In this document: piece after piece, positions 30,545 to 36,500 of the stretch | Numbering within the stretch: position 1 is the stretch's first letter | How the letters are laid out: each line of letters opens with the position of its first letter | Assembly (NCBI GenBank): GCA_026182355.1 | Contig: JAPFBL010000559.1 | Span: 1-64,000 of the forward strand | Direction: 5' to 3' | Length of the DNA: 64,000 nt | DNA from: Hermatobates lingyangjiaoensis | Lineage: Eukaryota > Arthropoda > Insecta > Hemiptera > Hermatobatidae | Notes under the pieces: generated by a model | What the model was told of the DNA's origin: nothing | Databases searched by the model: none | The model's input: the letters and a program-made list of their open reading frames with translations, nothing else | Made by a program: the position numbers and the translations under genes

Positions 30545-33500
30545 TGTGTGTGTGAGTGTGTGTGTGTGTGTGTGTGTAATTCTTAAGACGTTATTTTTTT
30601 ACTGTAGATGAGCAAAAAAATTAAAAAGTAGAATAAAGACTAAGATATTATAAACAGTCATTATAATCGTCATTATAGACTAAGTATAATCGTCAAGGTA
30701 GTATAGATTTTAAACAGTCATTATAATTTCACATTATTTGTTTATAAATGGATTTTTATAATCCGAATTGAGAGTGTAAATTCAAAACATTTTTGCTCTA
30801 TTACCTAAGTTCCTTCTTTTTTTTCTTTCTTTAGATTGAATTTTATATAAATATATCTTTTACTATATATTACACGATTACAAGAAAATAACACTTTGAA
30901 ATAACATACAACTCCTTCAATCTTTTGATCTAGTCGTCATCAAGAGAAGGAAAATAAGAAGATGAATTCTGCTTGGCTGGCAAACAGCAACTCAGAACTA
31001 TACTTTACCATATATACTGATTTACTTTATTATCAATGTTTATTGTATATGTCAATTAATTCTTTTCTAAACATTTTTTGCACTAATTACTCATACGTAA
31101 TATAAACATGGAGCACGTAAAAAAATACAATAAACTACGTCTAAGTAGGGGTTCAACTATAGGGGAATAAAACAAAATAAAGATAATGACTGTGCCAGTT
31201 TGTGTGTGACTATTCCATTTCTTCATATTGCAAAGATCGCACTACTTTTTAGTATAATCAAGCTTTATACTTCAAAACCATTTGTTCTTATGTTGAGTGG
31301 AACAGAAGACTTTGAAAGAGTTTAAACAGGCCGCAAATTGCTTCTTGACAATGGGATATCGATTAGTTACGATGCAGTGTTCCCTGAGTAGCAGAAACAA
31401 AGGACACGAAAACGTTCTATGCTACAGTCACTTAAACATGGTAAAGCTACCTCTTCTCTCTACAAATTCAAGTCAAATAAAAATAAAATAAATTATTGCC
31501 AAAAGTTAGGTAATAATGGGAAAAATTCCTTTGTTACTGTTTCCTTAATTACAAATAAATTTTTACATAAAAATCCTTTTAAAGTAATTCATTGAGAAAT
31601 GTCATTTAAGAGGTGTCGGTTCTTAGTTTCTATTTTGTATAACAGTGATAAATGAATCGTTGAAATGGACGGCAAGTACCTGTTTGACGTAGCTGCGATG
31701 TTTTTGCTGCACGAAGTGAATCGGAATGTCGAGTTCTGATTCCGTTCCTCCGGCATCCAAGTCCACCTCCTGTGTTTGTTTGCAACAACAGCGATCAGGA
31801 GAACCTTTCTGAAAACCAAGTGTATGTTTCATGTTAACAGGTAATGACAAAAAAAATCTACAATTATTTTTGTAGATTGACAAAAATAATCTAAATTTTG
31901 ACCAAAGTCTACGAAATATGAGCCGTAATTTGAACCTCCAAGGATTGATGATCTGATAGAAAGCTACACCAAATAAACAAGGAAATATTATGCCTGCTTA
32001 ATTCTATATAGGAATTCTAAAGTTTGCCTAACTCAAGCGTATATAAAATAGGGATTTTTAACAAGAACCCGACATCGCATAGTTTTGGAACTGAAGGCTT
32101 AACGTACTCTTTGAAAGACGAGTGATCAAATTTGTTCACCTTCCGTGTGATAAAATCGACAGTCAAGTGAGAATTGAACCCTGGATGAACCAGTCGAGAG
32201 GTATATTGGAAGTACTAAAGTTTGTCTAACCCAAGCATATATAAAAAAGGGATTATTAACAAGTACCCGACATTATATAGTTTTGGAACTGAAGGCTTAA
32301 CGTCCTCTTTGAAGGATAAGTGTTCAAATTTTTTCTCCTTCCGCGTGAAAAAATCGAGGGTCAAGTGAGAATTGAACCCTGGATCTGGCAGTTCAGAGAT
32401 ATATTAGAAGTCCTAAAGTTTACCTAACTCAATTAAATATAAAGTAGGGATCTTTAACAGTACCCGACATTATATAGTTTTGGAACTGTAGGCTTAACGT
32501 TCTCTTTGAATGGTAAGTGTTCAAATTTTTTCTCCTTGCGCGTGAAAATCGATTGTCAAGTGTGAATTGAACCCTGGATGAACCAGTCCAGAGGTGAGCT
32601 ACCGGGATACCCTGGCCTTTTAGCCAAAGGCTTGTATGCTCCATGTATTGTCAGGTCAACGATATGTTATTCCGACCAAAGGTATGAAATTTAAATCAGA
32701 GACGAATGTATCAAAGTGTAGTTCACGATCGTGAGGACTGCTTTTGAAACGATCAAGAGATAAAGGTCAGGAATCGCATTTATGAATTAGAGAAGGTTGT
32801 CAGGAATAAAGTGAAGGGGTTTGAGTGATGAGAGAGTTAAAAATAATCGTGACATCAAATAGAAAATCACACTTATAATCTCATCTACTAGCCGCTTCGT
32901 AAATATCTTTTTCTTCTGGTGCCATGCAGTTCTAAGCTAAAAGGCCGTATTGGCCGCTTTAAGACGCTGAACCCTTACTAATCTTATTTACAAATAAATG
33001 CTCTTTGTACAAATAAAACTTTGTCAAAGTTTTTACTTTGTTTGCTCTCTGATCACATACATTGAAAGGCTTCAGAGCATTTATTTCTATTGTTTTCATT
33101 TTTCCATTTTGGTTTAACTTTCATTGATATATATATATATATAAAGATTCTACATAAACACGTGAAATAAGTGAGATCTTAGTCTTGTTTTCCATTTCAT
33201 ATTGTGGTTTGATATATATACAATTAAAAGAAATGGTCCAGCGGACTTTTTTAAATAAAATAAATTCAAAACGAAGGAAACACACAGAAAGACACAGACA
33301 TAACTCACATCGATATTTCGACCATCGTCGTCATCAGGAGGTGTTAAGAGCGAAGAGTCCCGCAGGGAAGAGCCGCCCTCCCTGTCTTCCTGCGGGACTC
33401 TTCGCTCTTCACACCTCCTGATGACGACGATGGTCGAAATATCGATGTGAGTTATGTCTGTGTCTTTCTGTGTGTTTCCTTCGTTTTGAATTTATTTTAT

Positions 33501-36500
33501 ATATATATACTGTAGTTTAGACGTCGATTTTTATTACAATTGTTTCCTCTGAAATCTGGTTAAATATTTTTTTATTATATAGGATATACAGACACACAAA
33601 TAGGACAAAACACTGTTTATAATTGGTATTTTGGATGACAATTCATCATCAAAACATGATGAAGAGAAGCAAAACGATTTATTTGAAAGATTCTGTGTTT
33701 CATCACATTTTTGGTTCTTTGTTTTTTTGAAAAAAATGTATATTTATTTGAGTAGCGTTCTTTATTTCTTAAAAATCTGTTATCAAAACAAAATTCTCTG
33801 TACATCCTGGTTACTTTTGTGGTTTAAATCTAATTTTACCTTTCATTTTTGTTTAAATTCATTTTTATAAAAAAGGAGTAAACATTTGATATTACGAAAA
33901 CTGTTTTCATAGAACTCGAAATTTCATCAACCTAAAATCAATTCTTGTACTATAGATTTCTCGTAGCCTCTTTCCCTTAATAATCATTACTATTTATTTT
34001 TTTTTGTTGTATTAAATAACAGATAGTATTCAACCAGTGGCTTAGCAACTATTTTTGCACCCCCCCTCGCTGGTGCCCGCGATGGCGCGTGATAACAGAA
34101 TATCGATTTTAATTAATTGATAACATTCAAAACTCCAGAACGTCCTGGAAACATTTATTTTCATGGAATTACAATCAAGGATCTAATTGTAAACTGCTGT
34201 AATTGATCCCAGACTTACATCTTATTACAGTATGTACTCATATACATATAAAAAGATTTCACATAAACACGTGAAACAATAATCAATGATCAAACCACAA
34301 TAAGAAATGGGAAAACAAGACTAAGATCTTTCAACCGTAACAAGCGGTCTTCGTCAGAGTCAAAAAATTGCATCTAGTGTTCAGTTCGGTTTTTGACTCT
34401 GACCAAGTCCGCTAGTTACTGTTGAAAGATCTTAGTCTTGTTTTCCCATTTCTTATTGTGGTTTGATCATTCATATACATATATGTACAGCGTTATCAAA
34501 GAAAACCACAGATTTTCAAAACAAAAACGAATAATGCACATCTTAAAAAAAATGTTAAACTAAATTAACTGGCTACATATAATACACTTTCAAACCACAT
34601 AAAAAAAAAATTGAAAAATTGAAAAAATAATTATTTTTAATTTGCAAATATTAAAGTTGAAAATCCTTTTAATTAAGTTGGTTGTATTATGAAATTAAAA
34701 CATAAAATAATTACGGCATTAAAAACTTATTTTGGTATAAAATTACAGATTTTTTGTTAGCTTTTTATTATTTTAATTTTTTTTCTATTTTCACCCCCTT
34801 CGAGATGACGCCCCCTGACACGTGCAGCTCGGGGCGGACTCTCCCCCCCCCCCCTCCCTTGCTATGCCACTGGTATTCTAAGATTCTTAATGAAATAGGA
34901 AGACTCGGTCTTAGATTACCGTGATCTGCTGAGAACTTCGACAGTCGTCCACCAGTCTGCGTTTGCTTTCCGCCTCTTCCTTCTTCAGACGTTGGTATCT
35001 CTCCCATTTGGCATCGTCTTCACGGCGCTGCCTCTCTCGACGCACCTGTCTATAGATGGCCTCTAAATCACTTGCTGCCACGTACTGAAATGTCATCATT
35101 TTAACCATTTTAGCGATTACTATGGACAGTAATGTGATCACTCACGATTTAAATCAGTGTTTCCCTGATTTGAGATTATATGAATGCAATTCCAAATTCT
35201 AACGTGGTACAATCAGTTATTATATGGTATTTACTCATTGTAGGGTAAAAAGTTAATAAAATAGTCTCCATATATAAAAATGTAATAGTAGAACCAACAC
35301 GTTTCGAACACGTAGTGTTCTTCTTCAGACATTAGCTAAAAAAATACAATGTCAAAGTTATCTATAGTACAAAGTAAAAGTAAATAGTAAATTTACTTTG
35401 TACTATAGATAGAAAAATTAAATAGCAAATTTATTTTGTACTGTCGATAACTCTCTGATAACAGTATATTTTTTTAGTTAAAGCCTAAAGAAGAACACTA
35501 CGTGTTCGAAACGCGTTGTTTCTTCTATTAAATTTGTATATGTGGAAACTATTTCATTAGCTTTTTTCCCTACAATAAGCAGTTCCAAATGTACAACTAG
35601 CCCCTTAAACCTTCAACAAAGTTCAGTTTCCCCTTTTTAATGTGTATTAAGTGTGTTTCATAAATGTGCTATGAATACTATACATCAATTGGATTCTAAA
35701 TAAATATATGATTAGTCATTGTTTTTAATTTAATTATTACAGTGTTAATTATTCAGTTATTTAGTCTTTGATTCTGATTATTATTAGTTTTATGGATCCA
35801 AGAAAGCGGTGGGTTGAACAAGTTTAGAAACCACTAGTTAAAATGGTTGCCAATTTAAAAATCTATCACCCTTTTGTCTCTTCTTGACCCTTCAATAAAT
35901 GATACTAAATGTAATTCATAGATTCTGAATATAAAGTAACCATATTTAACTTATATGATATATTACATATTATGATTACATTAAAATGTAATGTAAAATT
36001 TTGTGGCCTTTATCATGTTTATTTTGAATTACACCGAATGGGGGACTGAAGCCTTAGGTACTTGGAGCCTCTAAAGCAGGGGGTGGGCAACCTTTTTGAG
36101 AGTGCATGCCAAAATCAGCCAAGTCTCTGACACAAACTTTTTCCATGTGCCAGCCATTTCTTTTTTTTTTTAGAATATTTGGTATCTCTTAAGAATATTT
36201 TAAACGAAAATATAATAAATGACCTCAGTGCAGTAAAACATAGTATAAAAAACAGGAAAAAAAATTTAACCTTTTATAAAAAGAAGGTAACTATGGCACA
36301 ACAAGATCAACTTCTTTTTCTTGAGACCTCTTTAGCTTCGTAGAGCGTAAATCTCTTCAGCACCAGGACGTACAATACATACACTGTCATGGCATGAAAG
36401 CTTATACCCTAAGGAAAGTAGTTTTCTTTTTGTCTGTGCTTAGGGTAACAAAATATAGTGCTTGCATATGTGCTAAGGGTAACCTGTGCTCTTGCTTGCC

